From contig DJVZ01000007.1 in assembly GCA_002441395.1 (NCBI GenBank), positions 7,250 to 17,368 of the forward strand: a stretch of DNA of 10,119 nucleotides, given 5' to 3'. The stretch comes from Spirochaetaceae bacterium UBA6243 (lineage in GTDB: Bacteria; Spirochaetota; Spirochaetia; Treponematales; Rectinemataceae). Position 1 is the stretch's first letter. Each line of letters opens with the position of its first letter. Positions 1 to 6,456 of this stretch are shown here, piece after piece. A program made the position numbers and the translations under genes. Under the pieces are notes generated by a model. The model saw nothing but the letters and a program-made list of their open reading frames with translations. It was not told the DNA's origin and ran no database searches.

Positions 1-24
1 CAACAGACTTTTGAAATTGGCTCA

Positions 25-36
25 ATCTATTTAGAT
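25..36. repeat. Short inverted repeat, possible operator
   Basis: ATCTA-TT-TAGAT is a perfect 5-bp dyad about 120 bases before the M24 start codon. Its size would suit a dimeric regulator, but such short AT-rich dyads arise often by chance, so this is only a candidate. Confidence 0.2.
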
Positions 37-56
37 ATGGTAACAATTTTTGATTA

Positions 57-74
57 CTGTAGCGAAGGCTACGG
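57..74. repeat. Inverted repeat GTAGC-N4-GCTAC upstream of the M24 gene
   Basis: CTGTAGC-GAAG-GCTACGG is a 7-bp dyad (one T-G pair) around a 4-base centre. It is flanked by ATTTTT (46-51) and AAAAAT (75-80), which are also complementary, with a 5-base bulge on the left. Neither side has a classical U-run directly after the stem, so a terminator is less likely than an operator or a leader hairpin. The GTAG/CTAC half-sites recur in front of the Crp/Fnr gene. Confidence 0.35.
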
Positions 75-154
75 AAAAATATTGCGATTTGTTCTATCCA
101 CATAAAACAGGTTGCTGCAGAACCGGGAGTATTTTTTAGAGAGAGGTAAAGTAT

Positions 155-1351
155 ATGAGCGAAAAAGATCGTAGGGAAAAATTGTTTTTCCCGATACCTC
201 AAGCCGAGCTTGAGAGGCGCCATAAAGCAGCAAGAGCAGCTATGAAGACCAAAGGCATTGATTGCCTACTTATGCAAAATAGTACCAAATATCTTGGCGG
301 TTATGTGCGGTGGTTTACTGATGTCGTCACGGAGAACAATTTTCCGGTAACTGTCATTTTTCCTATGGATGATGAGATGACAATGATAAGTCTTGGTGGC
401 GCCCCACGCCCGGCCTTTCCTCCTCTGTGGGCCACTTACGGTGTCAAAGAAGTTTTAGCCCGTCCGTATTATCTGTCCGTCAACTACACAAATACTTATG
501 ATGCGAAAGCTGCTGTAGAAACTATTAAGAAGCTGAACGCCAAAAGGGTCGGCTATGTGGGGCCGGCTTTTATCCCCATGACCTTTGATAAGTATTTAAC
601 CGCAAACCTGCCTGGCGTTGAGTTCGTTGACATGACAGAAGAGATTGATAGATTGAAAGCCTTGAAGAGCGATGTAGAAGTCGAGTACATCAAAAAAACA
701 GCGGCTGTCCAGGACGCTGTCATGCTTGCCTTGCCGGCACTGATACATCCCCGTATGAAGGTGATTGAAGTGCACAATATTATTCAGCACATCCTGTCCG
801 ACATGGGTGCGGAAGAATTCCTCTTGATGCTGGGCACCGCTCCTTTTGGCGAGCTTGCCAAACACTCAAGTCCCTATCTGCAAAATAAGGTAATTGGTGA
901 AGATGACTATATGAACATCATGATAGAGACAAATGGACCGGGCGGTTATTACACAGAAGTTGCAAGGGTGTTCTGCATGAAGGAACCTCCCCGGGATTTG
1001 CTGGATTTGTGGGACTTAAATGTCAAAGCGCAAGATCGTACGGTAGCGAAGCTGATCCCCGGCGCCGAACTTAAGCCGATCTATGAGCAAAACAATGAAT
1101 TTCTGGTTTCGTGTGGCGACCAGCCGGACACCTGTGTGTTTGCACATGGTCAGGGTTACGATGTAATGGAGCGACCTCTTATAAGGCCTGAAGAACCTAT
1201 TGTTATACAGCCAAACATGAATATTGCGGTGCATCCAAGGCTTTCGGGGCCGACATCCTTCACCTTTTGCTGTGATAACTATTTAACAACACAAGGAGTA
1301 CCGATCAGACTACATAAGACACCGAGAGAAGTGTTTGTGATTCCTCATTAA
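155..1351 (+). CDS. M24/creatinase-fold protein with substituted metal ligands
   Basis: The 398-residue protein has the two-part layout of the aminopeptidase P/creatinase family: an N-terminal domain (about 1-165) and a C-terminal pita-bread domain (about 175-398). It lacks the family's dinuclear metal site. Judged by eye against E. coli PepP, the two Asp ligands become E258 and E268 (segment IETNGPGGYYTEVAR), the His ligand is kept as H331 (AHGQG), and the two Glu ligands become H360 and Q380. The second active-site His is M338. The segments GYYTEVAR and LWDLNVKAQDR recall metal-free creatinase, so a hydrolase or lyase acting on a C-N compound is more likely than a proline peptidase; the substrate is unknown. 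The protein is probably cytoplasmic, as no signal peptide is seen. The start is supported by GAGAGG eight bases upstream. The next gene, 158 bp downstream on the same strand, is an anion permease, suggesting uptake of the substrate. Confidence 0.85.
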   Translation: MSEKDRREKLFFPIPQAELERRHKAARAAMKTKGIDCLLMQNSTKYLGGYVRWFTDVVTENNFPVTVIFPMDDEMTMISLGGAPRPAFPPLWATYGVKEVLARPYYLSVNYTNTYDAKAAVETIKKLNAKRVGYVGPAFIPMTFDKYLTANLPGVEFVDMTEEIDRLKALKSDVEVEYIKKTAAVQDAVMLALPALIHPRMKVIEVHNIIQHILSDMGAEEFLLMLGTAPFGELAKHSSPYLQNKVIGEDDYMNIMIETNGPGGYYTEVARVFCMKEPPRDLLDLWDLNVKAQDRTVAKLIPGAELKPIYEQNNEFLVSCGDQPDTCVFAHGQGYDVMERPLIRPEEPIVIQPNMNIAVHPRLSGPTSFTFCCDNYLTTQGVPIRLHKTPREVFVIPH

Positions 1352-1509
1352 TTCCAACGGACTATCAACAAAAAACCAGCGCGGTGCGAAGAGGGGAAGA
1401 GACCTGCATATGGGCAAGAATAGTATATGTGTAATACAGCTGGGGTTCTTTTCCTCCCGCTTTGGTACCTTTGAAAATTTCCAAATTTTATTTAGGAGAG
1501 AGGTGATAG
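1352..1509. other. Intergenic spacer between M24 gene and permease gene
   Basis: No gene and no clear terminator hairpin were seen in these 158 bases. A 9-base dyad TGTA-A-TACA lies at 1430-1438, and GGAGAGAGGTGATAG just before the ATG at 1510 is a strong ribosome binding site for the permease. The lack of a terminator fits cotranscription of the two genes, but the long gap leaves room for a second promoter. Confidence 0.4.
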
Positions 1510-2955
1510 ATGAAAAACGTTAAGCGCGTTTTTTCTGTTATTGCGGTGCTGTGCATTTTTGGATTCAAATATATACCTGCACCTGAAGGCTTGACTCCGC
1601 TGTCCATGGAAATAGCAGGTGTATTTCTTGGAACGATAATCCTCTGGCTGACTGTGTCGATCACATGGCCCAGTTTGCTGTGTATTTTTGCCCTTGCCTT
1701 AAGCCCTTTGTACACGGTAAATCAAGCTCTTTCCGCTTCACTGGGCAACTGGGTACCATCATTTGTGCTTTTCAGCTCCGCTTTGTGCTATATGTTGTCG
1801 AAGACCGGTTTTTTGAAAAGGTGCGCAATCTGGTTTATTACCAGGCCAATTAGCAAGAAAAATCCATGGATGTTTCTTGGGTTGTTATTCCTTGCTCCTT
1901 TGGCCATTGGCTCAATTATGTCTCCAATTACGACCTTCATCATTTTTATTCCCATTATAGAACAGATATTTATCGAACTCGGTTATCAAAAAGGAGATCG
2001 GGTCCCCAAAATAATAACTCTTGGCATCTTATGCTTTTCCTCTGTTTCCACCATGACAACTCCGATAGCGCATACTTTCCCTATTCTTGGCATGTCACTG
2101 TATAGCCAGTTTTCCGGTGGTGCCCACATTGATTTCGTATCCTTCACGATTGTCGGCGTAATATCGTCCCTAATCCTTTTTGTGCTTATTATGTTGATGA
2201 TAAAATACTGTTTTAAACCGGATCTTTCAAGGATTCAAAACGTAGACACGGAATTTCTGCTCAAGGATATGAAGCCTATGGGCAAAGAAGAGAAAATTGT
2301 TTTGACAGTGTTTCTTGCAATAGTGATTATATGGATGGCACCGGGACTGATTACTGGCATTATGCCCCAAACAGCCAAGTTTCTTGATAGTCTTGGGCCG
2401 GCTATACCGCCTTTGATTGGTCTTATTGTCCTGTCGATTATCAAAATTGAAGGTAAACCCATTATGAACTTTGCCGAGGTCATGTCGAAGGGCGTACCTT
2501 GGTCTAGCTGGTTGCTGGTAGCAACGACGATTATGTTGGGTTCCGCCATTACAAACAAAGATGTGGGATTAACGAATTGGTTGGGTACTTTTATAGCTCC
2601 CGCTGTTTCCAGGCTTCCCCCCATGATATGTGTATTGGCGATTGTCAGCATCACGGTATTGGTCACTAACTTTGCAACCAATGCTGTTACCGTGACATTG
2701 GTGTCCAGCATAGTTGTGCCACTTGTCATATCCGGCGCCATCCCCAACCTTAACGCCCCGGCAATGGCCACCGTGATTGCTATGGGATCATGCGTTGCCA
2801 TGGCTACTCCTCCGTCTACCGCGCCTGCCGCTATGGCAATTGGCACGGATTGGCTGGATACCGGTACCATGTTTGCATGGGGAATGTTTATGTGTGCTAT
2901 TGCCTCGGTAGTTCTCACCTTTATCGCTTATCCTCTGGCATCATTATTGATGTAA
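1510..2955 (+). CDS. SLC13/DASS-type organic anion permease
   Basis: This is a 481-residue, strongly hydrophobic inner-membrane protein with the two-repeat layout of the divalent anion:sodium symporter family (CitT, DctA-like SdcS, VcINDY). Repeat 1 carries a re-entrant hairpin near 134-150 and a second helix break at 178-192 (VSTMTTPIAHTFPI). Repeat 2 carries the matching hairpin at 385-400 (VTNFATNAVTVT) and break at 428-443 (CVAMATPPSTAPAAMA). The usual Ser-Asn-Thr motifs of the hairpin tips are SPITT (138-142) and TNAVT (390-394), so sodium and substrate binding may differ from the known dicarboxylate carriers. I expect import of a carboxylate or other small anion; the substrate cannot be read from sequence. 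The start ATG has GGAGAGAGGTGA just before it. A hairpin terminator follows 29 bp after the stop. Its neighbour, the creatinase-like protein, may act on the imported compound. Confidence 0.87.
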   Translation: MKNVKRVFSVIAVLCIFGFKYIPAPEGLTPLSMEIAGVFLGTIILWLTVSITWPSLLCIFALALSPLYTVNQALSASLGNWVPSFVLFSSALCYMLSKTGFLKRCAIWFITRPISKKNPWMFLGLLFLAPLAIGSIMSPITTFIIFIPIIEQIFIELGYQKGDRVPKIITLGILCFSSVSTMTTPIAHTFPILGMSLYSQFSGGAHIDFVSFTIVGVISSLILFVLIMLMIKYCFKPDLSRIQNVDTEFLLKDMKPMGKEEKIVLTVFLAIVIIWMAPGLITGIMPQTAKFLDSLGPAIPPLIGLIVLSIIKIEGKPIMNFAEVMSKGVPWSSWLLVATTIMLGSAITNKDVGLTNWLGTFIAPAVSRLPPMICVLAIVSITVLVTNFATNAVTVTLVSSIVVPLVISGAIPNLNAPAMATVIAMGSCVAMATPPSTAPAAMAIGTDWLDTGTMFAWGMFMCAIASVVLTFIAYPLASLLM

Positions 2956-2963
2956 TTTTCAGT

Positions 2964-2976
2964 TCCTAACGTAGGA
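2964..2976. repeat. Short dyad TCCTA-ACG-TAGGA
   Basis: A perfect 5-bp inverted repeat lies between the permease stop codon and the terminator. It contains CGTAGGA (2970-2976), which recurs as CGTAGTA at 3030-3036 and, inverted, as TCCTACG at 3045-3051. It could be a regulator site; chance is not excluded. Confidence 0.25.
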
Positions 2977-2984
2977 TGAAAAAT

Positions 2985-3009
2985 CTGGGGCTTGATAACC
3001 AAGCCCCAG
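2985..3009 (+). terminator. Hairpin terminator after the permease gene
   Basis: A perfect 10-bp GC-rich stem (CTGGGGCTTG and CAAGCCCCAG) closes a 5-base loop, 29 bp after the permease stop. The + side tail is TTAACTTT, only moderately T-rich. On the - side the stem is followed by ATTTTTC, so it might act in both directions. It separates the permease from the regulator gene. Confidence 0.7.
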
Positions 3010-3051
3010 TTAACTTTAAATGAGAGAAACGTAGTATAAAGTTGTCCTACG
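3010..3051 (+). promoter_or_regulatory. Probable promoter and operator region of the Crp/Fnr gene
   Basis: A -10 like TATAAA lies at 3035-3040, with TTAACT (3010-3015, 19-base spacer) as a poor -35. The half-site CGTAGTA (3030-3036) overlaps the -10, and TCCTACG (3045-3051) lies at the expected start point, giving CGTAG-N12-CTACG. This would fit autoregulation. The promoter match is weak, and the role of the repeats is inference. Confidence 0.35.
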
Positions 3052-3081
3052 AACAAATACATTTGAATTAGAGGTTCTGAA

Positions 3082-3780
3082 GTGAAATGTATAAACTGTA
3101 CAAATACGTTCTGCGCATCCTTGCCATCAGAGATTAGGGAAGAAATGTGTAGGGTTGCTGTGCAAAGTAAACACAATGCCAAAGAATTTTTCGTTAAAAG
3201 TGTGGGCCCTAATGGGTACCTATATATCTTGTCCTTGGGGACAGTAATACCGTATCGCCTGGCCAGCAACGGCAATGAGATAGGGGTAGATTGTCTTCAT
3301 GCGGGATCCATTTTGGGATTGTGTGATTTTTTGAATGGAAATGCTGACCAGATTACAGTTTATGCGAAAACAAACATTGAGCTATGTGCAATTTCGGTGA
3401 TTAAATTTGACAGGTTGCGAAGTCGCTGCCCCGCTATTAATGATAGTATTATTAAAATGCTAGGTGTTCGTTTGAAGCACTCTTATATAAAACTCGGATA
3501 TACTTTAGGCGACTCTATTGAGAAGATGCTGTATCAGTTAGACGAACTCTTTGAACAGCAAGATGTATCTATAAACTTTACCCACGATGAACTGGCATTA
3601 TTAACGGGAATGAACCGGGTTACCGTAAGTCGGGTTATTGAATCTCTTAAACAAAGGAATATTATAAAACCTTTGGGAAGGGGGAGGTTTGTTTACATTA
3701 ATTCATTGGATCAAGAATTTGGAGGCCCTTCTTTTAAGAAGATCAACCGAAAGGAATCCCTTACCTTAGTTTTGAAATAG
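3082..3780 (+). CDS. Crp/Fnr-family transcriptional regulator with N-terminal Cys cluster
   Basis: The 232-residue protein has an N-terminal effector beta-barrel (about 15-110), a long dimer helix (about 115-150) and a C-terminal winged helix-turn-helix (about 165-207). The recognition helix is near 177-193 (MNRVTVSRVIESLKQRN). The start is a GTG, with AGAGG seven bases upstream; the ATG at 3087 is out of frame. This start keeps cysteines C3, C6 and C11, spaced C-X2-C-X4-C, close to the iron-sulfur cysteines of FNR (C-X2-C-X5-C). Further cysteines at 23, 71, 81, 102 and 116 include possible fourth ligands. I infer sensing of oxygen or redox state, with a small-molecule ligand as the alternative. 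The Glu conserved in CRP (E181) and FNR (E209) is V180 here, while R179 and R184 are kept, so the DNA site probably differs from the standard TGTGA or TTGAT half-site. It likely controls the permease and M24 genes next to it. Confidence 0.88.
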   Translation: MKCINCTNTFCASLPSEIREEMCRVAVQSKHNAKEFFVKSVGPNGYLYILSLGTVIPYRLASNGNEIGVDCLHAGSILGLCDFLNGNADQITVYAKTNIELCAISVIKFDRLRSRCPAINDSIIKMLGVRLKHSYIKLGYTLGDSIEKMLYQLDELFEQQDVSINFTHDELALLTGMNRVTVSRVIESLKQRNIIKPLGRGRFVYINSLDQEFGGPSFKKINRKESLTLVLK

Positions 3781-3820
3781 CTTTTTGGGTATTGATGCCG
3801 CTTATGCTCATTGCTTCCTT

Positions 3821-3848
3821 TTGAAAAAACGATTTTTTTTAGTATATT
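3821..3848 (+). promoter_or_regulatory. Sigma-70 type promoter of the DUF2892 gene
   Basis: TTGAAA (3821-3826) and TATATT (3843-3848) each match the consensus at five of six positions, with a 16-base T-rich spacer. The start of transcription would be near 3855, about 35 bases before the ATG at 3889. Confidence 0.6.
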
Positions 3849-3888
3849 TATAAGTTAGCGATTATTTCATTCTAAGCGGAGGAATGCA

Positions 3889-4125
3889 ATGACAAAGAAC
3901 ATGGGAAAGACTGATAAGACGGTTCGACTTGTCGTCGCAATTGTAATTGCGATTTTCATTTTAACCGGCGTTTTGACCGGCGCGTGGGCATGGATATTGG
4001 GGATTCTTGCTGTGTTCTTTGCAGTGACGAGCGCGATTTCCTTCTGCCCGCTCTACACAGTTTTGGGGATTTCAACCGCCCCGAAGGCAGAGAAAGAAAA
4101 GCCCAAGGAAGAAGAAAAGAAATAA
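3889..4125 (+). CDS. Small two-helix membrane protein, DUF2892/YgaP-like
   Basis: The 78-residue protein begins with a short polar stretch (KNMGKTDKTVR), followed by two membrane helices at about 12-29 and 32-50. Next comes the family's hallmark SFCPLYTVLGI (51-61, with C53, P54 and Y56) and a Lys/Glu-rich tail (66-78) that is probably in the cytoplasm. This layout matches the DUF2892 family, also found as the membrane part of the E. coli rhodanese YgaP. Here it stands alone, without a rhodanese domain. Its function is not known; the conserved Cys after helix 2 hints at a sulfur or thiol link, but that is inference. CGGAGG six bases before the ATG supports the start. The gene has its own promoter and faces the lapA-like gene, only 27 bp from stop to stop. 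Confidence 0.8.
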   Translation: MTKNMGKTDKTVRLVVAIVIAIFILTGVLTGAWAWILGILAVFFAVTSAISFCPLYTVLGISTAPKAEKEKPKEEEKK

Positions 4126-4140
4126 TCGGCGGATTATTTC
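4119..4140 (-). terminator. Probable terminator of the pckG-LapA operon
   Basis: GAAATAATC and GATTATTTC form a perfect 9-bp stem around a 4-base loop. Read on the - strand, the stem is followed directly by TTTTCTTCTTCC, a fair U-rich tail, 12 bases after the LapA-domain stop codon. On the + strand no T-run follows. The hairpin overlaps the last codons and the stop of the DUF2892 gene, so one piece of DNA serves as coding end and opposing terminator. The stem is AT-rich and therefore weak. Confidence 0.5.
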
Positions 4141-4152
4141 AGCGCTGTCCCT

Positions 4153-4515
4153 TTATGACTTTGCCTCGCCTCCGGCTGATGGTTTGTCTTGAGAAACGTT
4201 CTCTTTTGTGGCGCTTTCGGTTGGAGATGAAGGCTTTGGCTCGGGAATGCTTCCAGTGTTTTTCAGCTGATTCTCAGCTTCGCGCGTTTTCTTTTTTTGC
4301 GCCGAAAGCGCATGCGTTCGCTTCCATACCGAAGGAAGAAGCAGGAGCACGCCAAGCAATATGCCGGCCGCAAGAGTTATTACAAGCACAAGGGACATAG
4401 AGGCGTTTGTAGACCACCCAAAAAACGCGACGGTGATGGGTGTGCTGTTCTGTCCTGCGAACACTACCGCGACGATACCTACGGCTATCAAAAGAACAAT
4501 ATAGAAAATACGCAT
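4153..4515 (-). CDS. LapA-domain (DUF1049) membrane protein
   Basis: The 120-residue protein has one helix at about 3-20, then the conserved loop FAGQNSTPITVAFFGW (19-34), a second helix at about 41-61, a short basic coiled-coil stretch (65-86) and a polar, probably unfolded tail (87-120). This is the layout of LapA/DUF1049 proteins. In E. coli LapA works with LapB at the inner membrane in control of lipopolysaccharide synthesis, but many bacteria have LapA-domain proteins of unknown role, and no LapB is visible here. An in-frame ATG exists at 4566, but AAGGAGGAG sits just before the ATG at 4515 and the conserved part begins there, so the short form is chosen. It starts 43 bp after pckG stops on the same strand and is probably cotranscribed with it. 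Confidence 0.8.
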   Translation of the reverse strand: MRIFYIVLLIAVGIVAVVFAGQNSTPITVAFFGWSTNASMSLVLVITLAAGILLGVLLLLPSVWKRTHALSAQKKKTREAENQLKNTGSIPEPKPSSPTESATKENVSQDKPSAGGEAKS

Positions 4516-4558
4516 TTTTGCTCCTCCTTGTTTTGGATGCATTAATTCAGTCGTACTT

Positions 4559-6424
4559 TCATTCATTATACATGTCCGGGCTCACCGTTGCAAACTCCCA
4601 ATGTTCGGGCGCCCGCCACAAACTTGAAAGCATGAGTTCCCGCACGAAGATAAGTTCCTTGGGCAGGCGATCATACAGCCTCATGAATAGCTCTTCGTGT
4701 GAAAGAATTTCATTCGCCCACAGATCGCGGTCCACCGACATGAGCTCATTGAATCGTTCTTTTGAGAAATCTAGGCCTTGCCAGCTGATGTCTTCGTAGC
4801 GGGGCATCCAGCCGATCGGACTCTCGATGGCCTTGCCATGGTTGTTCGCGCGCTCGACAATCCACTTGAGGACGCGGATGTTCTCGCCAAAGCCGGGCCA
4901 GAGGAAATTGCCGTCTTTGTCTTTGCGGAACCAGTTCACGCCGAAAATGCGGGGAGGATTGCCGTTCGAGCGACCGAATCGCAGCCAGTAATTGAAATAC
5001 GAAGCTATGTTGTAGCCGCAGAAAGGAAGCATGGCGAAGGGATCGCGGCGTACATGACCGATCGCGCTCGCCGAGGCCGCGGTCGTCTCGGACCCGAGGG
5101 TCGCGGCGAGATACACGCCGTAGATCCAGTTGAATGCTTGATAGACAAGCGGATAGACCGCGCTTCTGCGTCCACCGAAGATAAATGCCTTTATCTGCAC
5201 GCCTTCGGGATTTTCCCAATCGGGATCGACCGAAGGACATTGCTGGATGGGGGCGGTAAATCGGGCGTTAGGGTGCGCGGCCGGTTTGCCGGAAGTGGGA
5301 TCCCATGGCTTGCCTTGCCAGTCGATGAGGCCTTCCGGAGGGTTTTTGCTCATGCCTTCCCACCAGATGTCGCCGTCGGGCGTGAGCGCGCAGTTCGTGA
5401 AAATCGTATTGGTCCGGATGGTGGCCATGGCATTGGGATTGGATTTTTCGGAGGTTCCGGGCGCGACACCAAAGAGGCCGGCCTCGGGGTTGATCGCCCG
5501 CATCTGGCCGTCCTTGCCAGCGCGAATCCACGCGATGTCATCGCCGACAGTAGTGACTTTCCAGCCTTCGAAGGCTTTTGGCGGGATGAGCATCGCGAAA
5601 TTCGTTTTGCCGCACGCGCTCGGGAACGCGGCGGCCACATACGTTTTTTCGTGCTCAGGCGATTCGACGCCGAGGATGAGCATATGTTCCGCAAGCCATC
5701 CCTGGTCGCGAGCGATGACCGATGCGATGCGCAGGGCGAAGCATTTTTTCCCGAGCAGGGCGTTGCCTCCGTAGCCAGAGCCATAGGACCAGATTTCTCG
5801 TGTTTCGGGAAAGTGGACAATGTACTTCGTTTCCGGATTACAGGGCCATGGAACATCTTTCTGTCCATGTTCGAGAGGCATCCCGACCGAATGCACACAA
5901 GGTACGAATTCACCGAATTCGCCAAGCGCCTCGATCACTTTTCGGCCCATGCGCGTCATGATTCGCATATTCGCGACCACATACGCGGAATCGGTGAGTT
6001 CTACACCGATGTATGACATGGGAGAACCGATCGGCCCCATCGAAAAGGGGATGACATACATTGTCCGGCCGCGCATGCAGCCTTCGAAGAGCGTGTTGAG
6101 AATGCCTTTCATCTGTTTCGGATCCATCCAGTTGTTGGTGGGGCCGGCCTCAACTTTGCGCTGGCTGCAGATGAACGTGCGGTCTTCAACGCGGGCTACA
6201 TCGCTGGGGTCGGATCGCGCGAGATAGGAATTGGGTCGTTTGTCGGAATTGAGGGGCAGGAAGGTGCCCGAGGCGACGAGCGAGCGGCATACAGTCTCAT
6301 ATTCTTCGTCCGAACCATCGCACCAATAGACAAAATCGGGTTTGCAGAGGGCTTTCATACCGGAAACCCACTCCAACAGGCGCTCGTTTCTCACATATGA
6401 GGGTTGCTGCATTATTGTACTCAT
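4559..6424 (-). CDS. pckG: GTP-dependent phosphoenolpyruvate carboxykinase
   Basis: This cytoplasmic enzyme interconverts oxaloacetate plus GTP with phosphoenolpyruvate, CO2 and GDP, for gluconeogenesis or, in fermenters, CO2 fixation toward C4 acids. At 621 residues it has the usual length of the GTP class. Diagnostic parts, numbered from the ATG at 6424, are ARVEDRT (77-83), the substrate region SGYGGNALLGKK (216-227), the kinase P-loop FPSACGKTN (267-275) with reactive C271, K273 and T274, the metal-binding VGDDIAW (293-299), the mobile lid GSETTAA (444-450), and PFCGYN (467-472) in the guanine pocket. All key residues look intact. A TTG at 6427 could add one residue, but GGAGA five bases before the ATG favours the ATG. 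A -10 TATAAT lies upstream. It heads a probable operon with the LapA-domain gene. Confidence 0.97.
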   Translation of the reverse strand: MSTIMQQPSYVRNERLLEWVSGMKALCKPDFVYWCDGSDEEYETVCRSLVASGTFLPLNSDKRPNSYLARSDPSDVARVEDRTFICSQRKVEAGPTNNWMDPKQMKGILNTLFEGCMRGRTMYVIPFSMGPIGSPMSYIGVELTDSAYVVANMRIMTRMGRKVIEALGEFGEFVPCVHSVGMPLEHGQKDVPWPCNPETKYIVHFPETREIWSYGSGYGGNALLGKKCFALRIASVIARDQGWLAEHMLILGVESPEHEKTYVAAAFPSACGKTNFAMLIPPKAFEGWKVTTVGDDIAWIRAGKDGQMRAINPEAGLFGVAPGTSEKSNPNAMATIRTNTIFTNCALTPDGDIWWEGMSKNPPEGLIDWQGKPWDPTSGKPAAHPNARFTAPIQQCPSVDPDWENPEGVQIKAFIFGGRRSAVYPLVYQAFNWIYGVYLAATLGSETTAASASAIGHVRRDPFAMLPFCGYNIASYFNYWLRFGRSNGNPPRIFGVNWFRKDKDGNFLWPGFGENIRVLKWIVERANNHGKAIESPIGWMPRYEDISWQGLDFSKERFNELMSVDRDLWANEILSHEELFMRLYDRLPKELIFVRELMLSSLWRAPEHWEFATVSPDMYNE

Positions 6425-6456
6425 CAATTTCTCCGGGGATTATCGATAGGTGTCTC

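Larger units (their letters stand above)
1..154. other. AT-rich upstream region of the M24 gene
   Basis: No gene is visible here. The stretch holds two dyads described separately (25-36 and 57-74) and the ribosome binding site GAGAGG at 141-146, eight bases before the ATG at 155. I found no convincing sigma-70 promoter; TTGCGA at 82-87 followed by CATAAA at 101-106 has too short a spacer. Transcription may start inside this region or run in from a gene to the left. Confidence 0.5.

Noticed and set aside
11..25. TTGA-N7-TCAA as an FNR box upstream of the M24 gene
   Set aside because: The spacing is seven rather than six between the cores, and the regulator's V180 argues against a standard FNR site.
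2235..2918. 227-codon - strand open frame inside the anion permease
   Set aside because: It mirrors the hydrophobic codons of the permease; the + frame has family motifs and a strong ribosome binding site.
3821..3842. A-run and T-run (AAAAAACGATTTTTTTT) as a terminator for the regulator gene
   Set aside because: There is no GC stem, and the stretch fits better as -35 plus spacer of a promoter. No other terminator after the regulator was found.
4516..4566. 17-residue extension of the LapA-domain protein overlapping the pckG end
   Set aside because: The strong site AAGGAGGAG just before the ATG at 4515 decides for the short form.
4778..6016. Long + strand open frame of 412 codons inside pckG
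   Set aside because: It is antisense to a clear PEP carboxykinase, is rich in Arg, Gly and Asp as expected from a GC-rich shadow frame, and shows no recognisable domain.
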